From contig DEXE01000003.1 of NCBI GenBank assembly GCA_002363955.1, forward strand, positions 85,511-149,510: 64,000 nucleotides of DNA, read 5' to 3'. This document shows positions 53,226-60,518 of the stretch, piece after piece. A program made the translations under genes and the position numbers. Numbering within the stretch: the first letter of the stretch is position 1; each line of letters opens with the position of its first letter. This stretch comes from Methylophaga sp. UBA3192. Its GTDB lineage: Bacteria; Pseudomonadota; Gammaproteobacteria; Nitrosococcales; Methylophagaceae. The notes below the pieces were generated by a model. The model had not been told where the DNA came from. It worked only from the letters and a program-made list of their open reading frames with translations, and ran no database searches.

Positions 53226-54208
53226 ATACCGTTATGCACACCTTGGTAGGCCAGCAAACTTATATAGCCTGCATAAACCAGTAATAGCAACAAACCAACC
53301 GGACGGCCCAATCTGCCCTTCAAACAAAATCGTGCAAAGAAATACAGCACGATCGTCAGACCAATCATAAAACTAAAATCACGCGTTATCAGCAGCGTAT
53401 CTATTTTTGATGGTTGAATGAGCCCCGGCATGGCAAGTACAGCCAGTAGATTAAAGATATTTGAGCCAAGAATATTACCAACGGCAATATCATGTTCATT
53501 TTTTAATGCGGAAGCGATACACGCCGCCAGTTCCGGCAGGCTGGTACCAATAGCCACGACCGTCAGACCAATGACCAATTCACTGATGCCCAGTAACTGG
53601 GCGACGCCGGTGGCTCCCCAGACCAACAGTTTTGAACCTGCCAGCAGGGAAACAAGGCCGATAAAAAATAACAGGATGGATGTTTTCAGCGACAGTTTCG
53701 GCTGGGAATATTCTTTGGTGAATTCAATTTTGAGTGGGTCATCCTGCGCACTTTTCACTGCCAGCCAGGCCATACCAGCCAGCGTCAGCAGAAACCCCGA
53801 AAACAGAATAACACCATCAATACGATCCAGTTCCATATCCCAGAGCAACAGCAGCAGGGATAGAAACATAATAAACACCAGTACCGGAAATTCTCTTCGT
53901 AATGTAACGGAATGAACTGCCAGTGGGGTAATGACTATTGTGAGGCCCAAAACCAGCCCGACATTGGTTATATTCGAGCCAATGGCATTGCCAATACCCA
54001 GTGCCGGAGCACCATCAAATGAGGCTAATGCCGATACCATCATTTCCGGAGCCGAGGTACCAAATCCAACAATAGTTAACCCGACAATCAGTGGGGCAAC
54101 ACCGAGATTGGATGCAATACCAGCAGCGCCATCAATAAATTTATCTGCACCCCAGATCAGCAGTACAAAACCACTGATAATCGCGATGGTAAATAATAAA
54201 GAAGTCAT
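53222..54208 (-). CDS. yrbG: YrbG-type calcium/sodium antiporter
   Basis: A 328-aa CaCA-superfamily protein with about ten membrane segments and two inverted alpha repeats: GFGTSAPEMMVSALAS near 48 and AIGTSLPELAACIASAL near 217, each with the ion-binding Glu. Following HN/GN motifs (IGNAIGSNITN, VGNILGSNIFN) are present. It heads the Kdo/Lpt operon, as in E. coli. The transported ion is assumed from the family. Confidence 0.94.
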   Translation of the reverse strand: MTSLLFTIAIISGFVLLIWGADKFIDGAAGIASNLGVAPLIVGLTIVGFGTSAPEMMVSALASFDGAPALGIGNAIGSNITNVGLVLGLTIVITPLAVHSVTLRREFPVLVFIMFLSLLLLLWDMELDRIDGVILFSGFLLTLAGMAWLAVKSAQDDPLKIEFTKEYSQPKLSLKTSILLFFIGLVSLLAGSKLLVWGATGVAQLLGISELVIGLTVVAIGTSLPELAACIASALKNEHDIAVGNILGSNIFNLLAVLAMPGLIQPSKIDTLLITRDFSFMIGLTIVLYFFARFCLKGRLGRPVGLLLLLVYAGYISLLAYQGVHNGI

Positions 54209-54238
54209 TTCATAACCGGTGGTGGTGTCGTGAAAATA

Positions 54239-54273
54239 AAAAAAGAGCCGGAATAAATCCGGCTCTTTTTATT
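54239..54273 (-). terminator. Rho-independent terminator of mlaA
   Basis: AAAAGAGCCGG and CCGGCTCTTTT pair around AATAAAT; the minus-strand read ends in a T-run about 20 nt after the mlaA stop. The symmetry also allows bidirectional action. It separates mlaA from the yrbG operon downstream. Confidence 0.93.
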
Positions 54274-54293
54274 ATAGCGATTGGGTTGAAGAA

Positions 54294-55022
54294 TTACTCA
54301 TCATCAAACAGATCGAAATCATCATCGTTTGGAGGATTACCATCGTAAACCAGGTATTGGCGACGTTGCAGATAAGCGTTGCGAACATAGGCATATTCAT
54401 CATCTGTTGCTTCGCTTAATACACGTTGCGTTTTTAACAGATTGGCGCGGGTATCCACCACACGGGTTCCGACTAATGCGTTACGTGCGCCCGGACCTTC
54501 AACATACATCACCGGGTCAGTAAACATATCACCCACTAAACCGAATGAGTCACGTACCGTACGTGGACCAAAAAACGGTAATACTATGTAAGCGCCGGGT
54601 TCAGCACCCCAGACACCTAATGTCTGACCAAAGTCTTCATTACGTTTTTTGTTGCCGGCATGGCCTGCTACATCAAATATACCGGCTACACCCACGGTAC
54701 TGTTTAACAGGAAACGTCCGGTATCATCCGCAGCCTGACTGAATTTACCCTGCAACAGACTGTTAATGGCAACAGTAATATCATTCAGATTGCTGAAAAA
54801 GTTACTGACACCCCAGCTGATGGCATCAGGAACAACAGTATCGTAACCCTTGGCTACAGGCTTCAGAACCGCACGGTCAACCGTGTCATTGAATTTGTAC
54901 ATTGCACGGTTGTAGCTCTCGAAGGGATCACGCTCATCGTTATATTGTGTAGTGGCACAACCGGTAAACAGAACAACCATGCTGATGAGGCTGAATCTGA
55001 AAAAATATTTTGAGTCGAACAT
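54294..55022 (-). CDS. mlaA: Phospholipid-binding lipoprotein MlaA (VacJ)
   Basis: A 242-aa outer membrane lipoprotein (lipobox FTGC, Cys22) that removes phospholipids from the outer leaflet of the outer membrane. The family block DPFESYNRAMYKFND (about 32-46) and GVAGIFDVA, then GPRTVRDSFGLVGD are present. The C-terminus is very acidic (PPNDDDFDLFDDE). The other Mla genes are not in the window. It lies downstream of a glycosyltransferase/phosphoesterase pair on the same strand. Confidence 0.95.
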   Translation of the reverse strand: MFDSKYFFRFSLISMVVLFTGCATTQYNDERDPFESYNRAMYKFNDTVDRAVLKPVAKGYDTVVPDAISWGVSNFFSNLNDITVAINSLLQGKFSQAADDTGRFLLNSTVGVAGIFDVAGHAGNKKRNEDFGQTLGVWGAEPGAYIVLPFFGPRTVRDSFGLVGDMFTDPVMYVEGPGARNALVGTRVVDTRANLLKTQRVLSEATDDEYAYVRNAYLQRRQYLVYDGNPPNDDDFDLFDDE

Positions 55023-55153
55023 TGCGGCATTCCCTGAAACAAATTTAACGGGAATAATCTCACGGCAGTTCCCGGCTAATCAAGTATTCTGTTGTACGAA
55101 TACCAAGAAAGTATGACGATGTTGTCACTTTGCAACATGAGAATGAGAATGTT

Positions 55154-56197
55154 TCAGCTTTTCTGACTGAGTATTTGCGCTGTTTGGGTTGGAATAGCTG
55201 GCTGATTGTCATACATGAAACTCGCAAATACGGCGCTACATTTCTGCCAGCTATTTTCGCGAGCATAAGCAATGCAATCGGTTTTTTGCAGATTCAGCGC
55301 ACTTAAAGCAGCTGTTTGCAAGTTCCAGTCAAGCTCGCCGGTTTTGCCCTCAATGATAATGTCCTTCGGACCCGTAACCGGAAAAGCAGCCACGGGCAAA
55401 CCACATGCCATGGCCTCAAGAATCACTAAACCAAAGGTATCAGTCTGGCTGGGAAAAACAAATACATCGCCACCTGCCAGACAGGCCGCCAGTTCCTCTG
55501 CAAATTTGGCTCCGGTAAACAGAACCTCGGGGTAACGTTTGCGCAGCATCTCCAAATCCGGGCCATCGCCAATCACCACCTTGCTGCCGGGTAACGTCAG
55601 ATCCAGAAAAGCTTCAATGTTTTTTTCCACCGCCACACGTCCCATATTGATAAAAACCGGTCCGGGTAAATCAAATTTTTTGGCGTTATCGGGCGTAAAG
55701 ATCTGTGTATCCACACCACGGCCCCAGACATACACATCCTGAAAACCATGTTGTTGCAATCGTTGCTGTTGTGAAACGGTTGGTACCAAAGTTCTCGCCG
55801 CTGGCCGATGAAAGCGGCGTAACCAGGCATAACTCCAGCGGAGTGGAACAGGCAAACGCAGACGTAAATATTCTGGAAACTGGGTATGAAATGAGGTGGT
55901 AAATTGAATTTTATGTTTTAAACACCAGCGCCGGGCAGCCATACCTAATGGGCCTTCAGTCGCTATATGCACTGCATTGGCTTGCAGATTTTCCAACATA
56001 TTAGAAAGTTTTCGATATGGCAGTAACGCTAAACGAATTGAGGGATACGTCGGGCAGGGAATAGTTTTAAAATTCAGCGGGGTGATCATGATCACCTCAT
56101 AACCCATTTCCTGAAGATGATCACGGGTCTTGCCCAGAGTACGCACTACGCCGTTGACCTGGGGCTCCCAGGCATCCGTCACGATAACCAGTTTCAT
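55154..56197 (-). CDS. GT4-family glycosyltransferase, Agt-like candidate for glycolipid synthesis
   Basis: A 347-aa GT-B glycosyltransferase. The N-lobe begins VIVTDAWEPQVNGVVRTL, typical of lipid-linked GT4 enzymes such as the PimB/MgtA/diacylglycerol glycosyltransferase group. The C-lobe has NMGRVAVEKNIEAFL, VIGDGPDLE and the donor-binding FPSQTDTFGLVILEAMACG. Its start overlaps the stop of the phosphoesterase gene by one base (TGATG), so the two are coupled. That pairing resembles the plcP-agt module of phosphate-starved marine bacteria, in which the enzyme glycosylates diacylglycerol. Function is inferred from context. Confidence 0.85.
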   Translation of the reverse strand: MKLVIVTDAWEPQVNGVVRTLGKTRDHLQEMGYEVIMITPLNFKTIPCPTYPSIRLALLPYRKLSNMLENLQANAVHIATEGPLGMAARRWCLKHKIQFTTSFHTQFPEYLRLRLPVPLRWSYAWLRRFHRPAARTLVPTVSQQQRLQQHGFQDVYVWGRGVDTQIFTPDNAKKFDLPGPVFINMGRVAVEKNIEAFLDLTLPGSKVVIGDGPDLEMLRKRYPEVLFTGAKFAEELAACLAGGDVFVFPSQTDTFGLVILEAMACGLPVAAFPVTGPKDIIIEGKTGELDWNLQTAALSALNLQKTDCIAYARENSWQKCSAVFASFMYDNQPAIPTQTAQILSQKS

Positions 56198-57006
56198 CAG
56201 GCGGCTTTGGCAATCAATACTTGCTGATTAAATAACTCCGCCCAGGGAATGATTTCCATCTGGCCGTCAGGGTGTTCCACCAATGCCGTACAACTTTCTA
56301 CCCAGTCACCACAATTGTAGTAATCGATATTCTGGATTCGGGTAATTTCAGCCCGGTGAATATGCCCGCAGACCACACCATCAACGCCTTGTTTTGACGC
56401 TTCATGTGCCACAGCTTCTTCAAAGTTGCTGATGTATTGCACCGCATTTTTGACTTTGTGTTTAAGAAACGCCGCCAGTGACCAGTAGGTAAAGCCCATC
56501 TTGCGACGGAAGTAATTGACCCAGCGATTGGCACGCAACAAAAATTCATACAATCGACTGCCAATTTTCGCCAGCATTGGCGAAATTTTTACCACGCTAT
56601 CAAATTGATCGCCGTGAATGATTAATAGCTTCCGTTTATCGGCCGTGGTGTGAATAATTTCATTATGGATTTGCACATTACCGAACACCGCACCATCATA
56701 ATCCCGCAGAATCTCATCATGGTTGCCGGGGACGAATATCACCTTGGTATTGTGTTTGGCTTTACCAAGCAGGGTACGAACCACGTTATTATGTTCCTGA
56801 GGCCAGTACATGCGTTTTTTCATTTCCCAGACGTCGATAATATCGCCGACCAGATAAAGATAGTCGCATTCCACATTATGTAAAAAGTTAAGGAGGAGCT
56901 CGGCACTGCAGCCTCGGAAGCCAAGATGGATATCCGATATAAACACGGTGCGAACTTTCAGCTTTTGCTTGTGACTTAGTTGTGTTTGCATAAGGCACTC
57001 ATTCAC
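56197..57006 (-). CDS. PlcP-like metallophosphoesterase (LpxH-related)
   Basis: A 269-aa calcineurin-like phosphoesterase; a second in-frame Met at residue 6 is an alternative start. Metal-binding motifs run in order: DIHLG (Asp25, His27), GDIIDVWE, GNHDE, HGDQFD and GHIHRAE. The segment GFRGCSAELLLNFL near 29-42 and YWPQEHNNVVRTLL near 66-79 recall PlcP of rhizobia and marine bacteria, usually annotated as UDP-2,3-diacylglucosamine diphosphatase, which cleaves phospholipids to diacylglycerol when phosphate is scarce. Coupled to a GT4 gene. LpxH activity is the main alternative. Confidence 0.82.
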   Translation of the reverse strand: MNECLMQTQLSHKQKLKVRTVFISDIHLGFRGCSAELLLNFLHNVECDYLYLVGDIIDVWEMKKRMYWPQEHNNVVRTLLGKAKHNTKVIFVPGNHDEILRDYDGAVFGNVQIHNEIIHTTADKRKLLIIHGDQFDSVVKISPMLAKIGSRLYEFLLRANRWVNYFRRKMGFTYWSLAAFLKHKVKNAVQYISNFEEAVAHEASKQGVDGVVCGHIHRAEITRIQNIDYYNCGDWVESCTALVEHPDGQMEIIPWAELFNQQVLIAKAA

Positions 57007-57130
57007 TTAAAATTCTGAGCAAACCTTATCTATTAGATATTGCAGTGTGATGACTGTTTTGTTGCGTTACCATGACACAATCTCCACGCACCATACTGCG
57101 GGCGATACCGAACTTAATCAGGACATAAAT

Positions 57131-59170
57131 ATGACCAACCCACTATTGGAAAATCACCATTTACCACTATTTTCCGCCATTAAAGCCGAGCATGTTGAGC
57201 CCGCAATTGATCATGCGTTGAGCACTGCACGCAATAAAATCGACACGATTTTAAGCACACTGACAGAGCCCACCTGGGAAACCCTGGTACAACCAATGGA
57301 AGATATGGATGCCCTGATTGACAGTGTCTGGTCACCAGTCAGTCATATGAATTCGGTGGTCAACTCAGAAGAACTGCGTCAGGCTTACAACGCCTGTCTG
57401 CCAAAACTCAGCGAGTTTTCTACCGAGCTGGGCCAGAATGAAACGCTGTATCAAGCCTATAAAGCCATTGCCGAAGGCGCTGAATATCAGAAATTGGATA
57501 CGGCACAGAAAAAAGTTATTGATAACGCCGTGCGTGATTTTCGTTTGTCCGGTGTTGAGCTGGATCAGCAACAACGTGATGAGTTTAAAAAACTGTCACA
57601 GAAAATGACTGAACGCACCGCCAAATTTGAAGAAAACCTGCTCGATGCGACCCATGCCTGGCGCAAACATATCACTGATGAATCTTTATTGTCAGGTCTG
57701 CCGCCGTCTACCATAGAAATGTCCGAGCAAATGGCCAAACGTGAAGGACTCGAAGGCTGGTTGTTTACGCTGGATTTTCCCTCTTATATGCCGGTGATGT
57801 CGTATGCCGATAACCGTGAATTACGTGAAGAAATGTATACCGCGTTTGCCACCAAAGCATCCGATCAAGGTCCACATGCCGGTAAATGGGATAACACGGA
57901 TGTGATGCTGGATATTCTCAATCTGCGGCATCAACTGGCTAATCTGCTGGGTTTTGCCAATCACGCAGAGCGTTCTTTGGCCACCAAAATGGCCCAGTCA
58001 TCGCAACAGGTTCTGGATTTCCTGCAAGATCTGGCCAAGCGTTCCAAACCGATTGCCGAAAATGAATATGCCGAATTACGGGCTTTTGCCAAAGTGACTG
58101 CCGATCAAGGCCAGCTGGAAGCCTGGGATGTCACGTATTTTGCTGAGAAACTGCGTCAGCAGCGTTATTCGATTTCACAGGAAGAACTCAAACCGTACTT
58201 CCCGGAAGACAAAGTGGTCAGTGGTCTGTTTGCCGTGGTGAATCGTCTATATGGTCTGGATATTCGCGAACGTAATGATGTGGATGTCTGGCATAAAGAC
58301 GTGCGCTTTTTTGAAATTGTTGCTGAAGACGGCAGCGTTCGTGCTCAGTTCTATCTTGATTTATATGCTCGTCAGCATAAACGCGGTGGCGCCTGGATGG
58401 ATGAATGCAAAGCACGCCGTCGTACAGCCAATGGCATTGAGATTCCTGTCGCCTTTTTGACTTGTAATTTTTCTGAGCCCGTCGGGGATAAACCAGCTTT
58501 GTTCACCCATGATGAAGTGACAACACTGTTCCATGAATTCGGTCATGGCCTGCATCATATGCTGACCAAAATTGAATATGCCGGTGTCTCCGGTATCAAT
58601 GGTGTGGCTTGGGATGCTGTTGAATTGCCAAGCCAGTTTATGGAAAACTGGTGTTGGGAACGTGAGGCGCTGGATTTGATTTCCGGCCATTACCAGACCG
58701 GTGAAAAACTACCTGATGAATTGTTCGACAAAATGATCGCTGCACGTAACTTCCAGTCCGCGATGATGATGTTACGTCAGCTGGAATTTTCGTTATTTGA
58801 TTTCCGTTTGCATCTGGAATTTGATCCGAATCAGCCGAATCAGGTCGAGAAAATTCTTGAACAGGTTCGTAATGAAGTGACCGTGGTCAAGCCACCCAAA
58901 TTCAATCGTTTTGCTCACAGCTTTGCCCACATCTTTGCTGGTGGGTATGCCGCAGGGTATTACAGCTACAAATGGGCAGAAGTGTTGTCAGCAGATGCCT
59001 TCTCCAAGTTTGAAGAGAAGGGCATTTTTGATCGGCAAACCGGCCTGGAATTCCTGGAAGCCATTCTGGAGCAGGGCGGCAGCCGCGAACCGATGGAACT
59101 GTTTATTGAATTCCGTGGACGTGAACCGCAGATAGATGCGCTTTTGCGTCATACCGGCATTGCCGCATAA
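57131..59170 (+). CDS. prlC: Oligopeptidase A
   Basis: 679 aa from the ATG preceded by AGGA, matching E. coli PrlC (680 aa); the frame opens 84 nt earlier without similarity. An M3-family zinc metallopeptidase with HEFGHGLHH (zinc His at 468 and 472). The C-terminal domain carries FAHIFAGGYAAGYYSYKWAEVL. It degrades short peptides and cleaved signal peptides in the cytoplasm. Divergent from the PlcP-like gene; a terminator follows. Confidence 0.96.
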   Translation: MTNPLLENHHLPLFSAIKAEHVEPAIDHALSTARNKIDTILSTLTEPTWETLVQPMEDMDALIDSVWSPVSHMNSVVNSEELRQAYNACLPKLSEFSTELGQNETLYQAYKAIAEGAEYQKLDTAQKKVIDNAVRDFRLSGVELDQQQRDEFKKLSQKMTERTAKFEENLLDATHAWRKHITDESLLSGLPPSTIEMSEQMAKREGLEGWLFTLDFPSYMPVMSYADNRELREEMYTAFATKASDQGPHAGKWDNTDVMLDILNLRHQLANLLGFANHAERSLATKMAQSSQQVLDFLQDLAKRSKPIAENEYAELRAFAKVTADQGQLEAWDVTYFAEKLRQQRYSISQEELKPYFPEDKVVSGLFAVVNRLYGLDIRERNDVDVWHKDVRFFEIVAEDGSVRAQFYLDLYARQHKRGGAWMDECKARRRTANGIEIPVAFLTCNFSEPVGDKPALFTHDEVTTLFHEFGHGLHHMLTKIEYAGVSGINGVAWDAVELPSQFMENWCWEREALDLISGHYQTGEKLPDELFDKMIAARNFQSAMMMLRQLEFSLFDFRLHLEFDPNQPNQVEKILEQVRNEVTVVKPPKFNRFAHSFAHIFAGGYAAGYYSYKWAEVLSADAFSKFEEKGIFDRQTGLEFLEAILEQGGSREPMELFIEFRGREPQIDALLRHTGIAA

Positions 59171-59172
59171 AC

Positions 59173-59198
59173 AAAAAAGGGCCGAAAGGCCCTTTTTT
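59173..59198 (+). terminator. Rho-independent terminator of prlC
   Basis: AAAAAAGGGCC and GGCCCTTTTTT pair around a GAAA tetraloop, directly after the stop codon. Its symmetry also suits the convergent small secreted-protein gene. Confidence 0.95.
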
Positions 59199-59219
59199 AT
59201 GAACTCAGGAATCTGACTT

Positions 59220-59636
59220 TTACGAATTCATACAAATTTGTACGGATTCCTGAGCAGTGACAATCATTCTTGTTGCCTGATCTTTGGTTAGCTTGTCCGC
59301 TTCAATATCCTGCAGAATGGTTTGGTTCAGGTTTTGAGTTGTTTGAGCTAAATCTGCTCCCCCTGCTACCGGCAAAATGGCTTTGTCACGATAAACTTCC
59401 GGGAAATCTTTTAAGGCATTCAACTGGCAACTCGCCATTCTCATGACATAGGCATTGGCTTCTGACTCAACAGCGGTTGCCGTCATTTCCGGTCTGGCAG
59501 CATTCAACTGCTGCACAACCATAGGTTTTAATTGTGTGGTGTAGTTTGTTGTATAGTTTTTTTCATCCTGCTCATCAATTGCCAGAGCTAATTGCGCAGC
59601 AAAGATAAAAGGTAATGCCAGTAATAATTTTTTCAT
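59220..59636 (-). CDS. Small secreted helical protein of unknown function
   Basis: A 138-aa protein with a clear signal peptide (MKKLLLALPFIFAAQLALA, cleavage near 19). The mature part is alpha-helical and polar, with two Cys (MASCQLN and VQICMNS) that could form a disulfide. The pattern EADKLTKDQATRMIVTAQ near the end looks like a helical hairpin. I do not recognise a family. AGAGAAATATA precedes the ATG weakly. Convergent with prlC and sharing its bidirectional terminator. Confidence 0.75.
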   Translation of the reverse strand: MKKLLLALPFIFAAQLALAIDEQDEKNYTTNYTTQLKPMVVQQLNAARPEMTATAVESEANAYVMRMASCQLNALKDFPEVYRDKAILPVAGGADLAQTTQNLNQTILQDIEADKLTKDQATRMIVTAQESVQICMNS

Positions 59637-59774
59637 TTTATATTTCTCTAAAAGTGGGCCAGATAAAGCACCAGTCCTTCAATGTCAGACTTTAAACTGG
59701 CTAATATCAAATTCTTGTGAACTGCAAAATAAATCCACAGCACAGCTTTACACAATGCAGTACTGAAAAGCAAA

Positions 59775-59792
59775 AGAGCACCGAAGTGCTCT
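59775..59792 (-). terminator. Terminator of the YbiI-type gene
   Basis: On the minus strand AGAGCAC and GTGCTCT pair around TTCG, followed by TTTGCTTTTC, 21 nt after the stop. Confidence 0.88.
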
Positions 59793-59812
59793 GTTATAAC
59801 GTTGAAATGCGC

Positions 59813-60079
59813 CTAACGTAATTGACTGTCTTTACTGCCACGTCGGTTAAACAGACTGGCAGTCTTGTTTTCCTTATCAATCATTTCCTGACATTTCACG
59901 CAGAGGCGAACACCTGGCACCGCCTCACGGCGTGCCTGAGGGATTTCCTTATCACACTCTTCACAATGCGTCAGGCTTTCGCCTTTAGGTAAACGGGAAC
60001 GTGCCTGTTGAATACCGTCTTCAACACTGGCATCAATCTGATCCTGCACCGCGCCATCACGAGACCATCCTCCAGCCAT
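59813..60079 (-). CDS. YbiI-type DksA/TraR C4 zinc-finger protein
   Basis: 88 aa from MAGGWSRDGAV, identical in length to E. coli YbiI; four earlier codons are not family-like. The C4 zinc finger has Cys39, Cys42, Cys60 and Cys63 within CEECDKEIPQARREAVPG and VRLCVKCQ. The C-terminus NRRGSKDSQLR is diagnostic. Lacking the DksA coiled coil and its acidic tip, it probably does not act in the RNA polymerase channel like DksA; its role is unknown. Confidence 0.93.
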   Translation of the reverse strand: MAGGWSRDGAVQDQIDASVEDGIQQARSRLPKGESLTHCEECDKEIPQARREAVPGVRLCVKCQEMIDKENKTASLFNRRGSKDSQLR

Positions 60080-60518
60080 AACAACCTCCAACTGACTGAC
60101 TTCACAGCTTTATTTAAGCATATTAAACCTATATTGGGGTGAACAAGATAAAACGCAAGCTGAATAAATATTGTTGTTTTGAAGCTGGATCTTGAACTCT
60201 CAAACAATATTAAATTTATTGCCTGATTTAATATGAAATAAAAAACATATTTTAAGTTAAGGTTGGACGGGATTTAACTCTTAGAAGAGACGATCTTTAT
60301 TGATTGCAAGTGTTTATTATCGTTATAATTTATTAAATCATTGTATCAATCCAAATTATGTTTAATGTTGCATATATTAGTATTCATGTTCGGCAATAGT
60401 CAGCGTTCAGATTTCTAAAAGCACATTAGCGCGAATCATATTTACAGATCTTTCAATACTGTTTTTTTACAGCATTGATTAGAGGCTTCTATATATTTTC
60501 ATTTCCCGGAGAATAATT
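60080..60518. other. AT-rich 439-nt intergenic region before the molybdoenzyme gene
   Basis: No open frame with a usable ribosome binding site is visible. It contains the start-proximal regions of the divergent ybiI-type and fdhF-like genes, a candidate promoter at 60300-60329, and a good GGAG before the TTG start at 60519. The remaining AT-rich tracts show no strong hairpin or terminator. Confidence 0.5.
60300..60329 (+). promoter_or_regulatory. Candidate sigma-70 promoter for the fdhF-like gene
   Basis: TTGATT (60300-60305) and a perfect TATAAT (60324-60329) with an 18-nt spacer. Transcription would begin near 60336 and leave a leader of about 180 nt, long enough to carry regulation. Confidence 0.4.

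Noticed and set aside
53418..53915. 165-codon plus-strand frame
   Set aside because: Antisense shadow of the YrbG-type antiporter, whose reading frame has clear membrane helices and family motifs.
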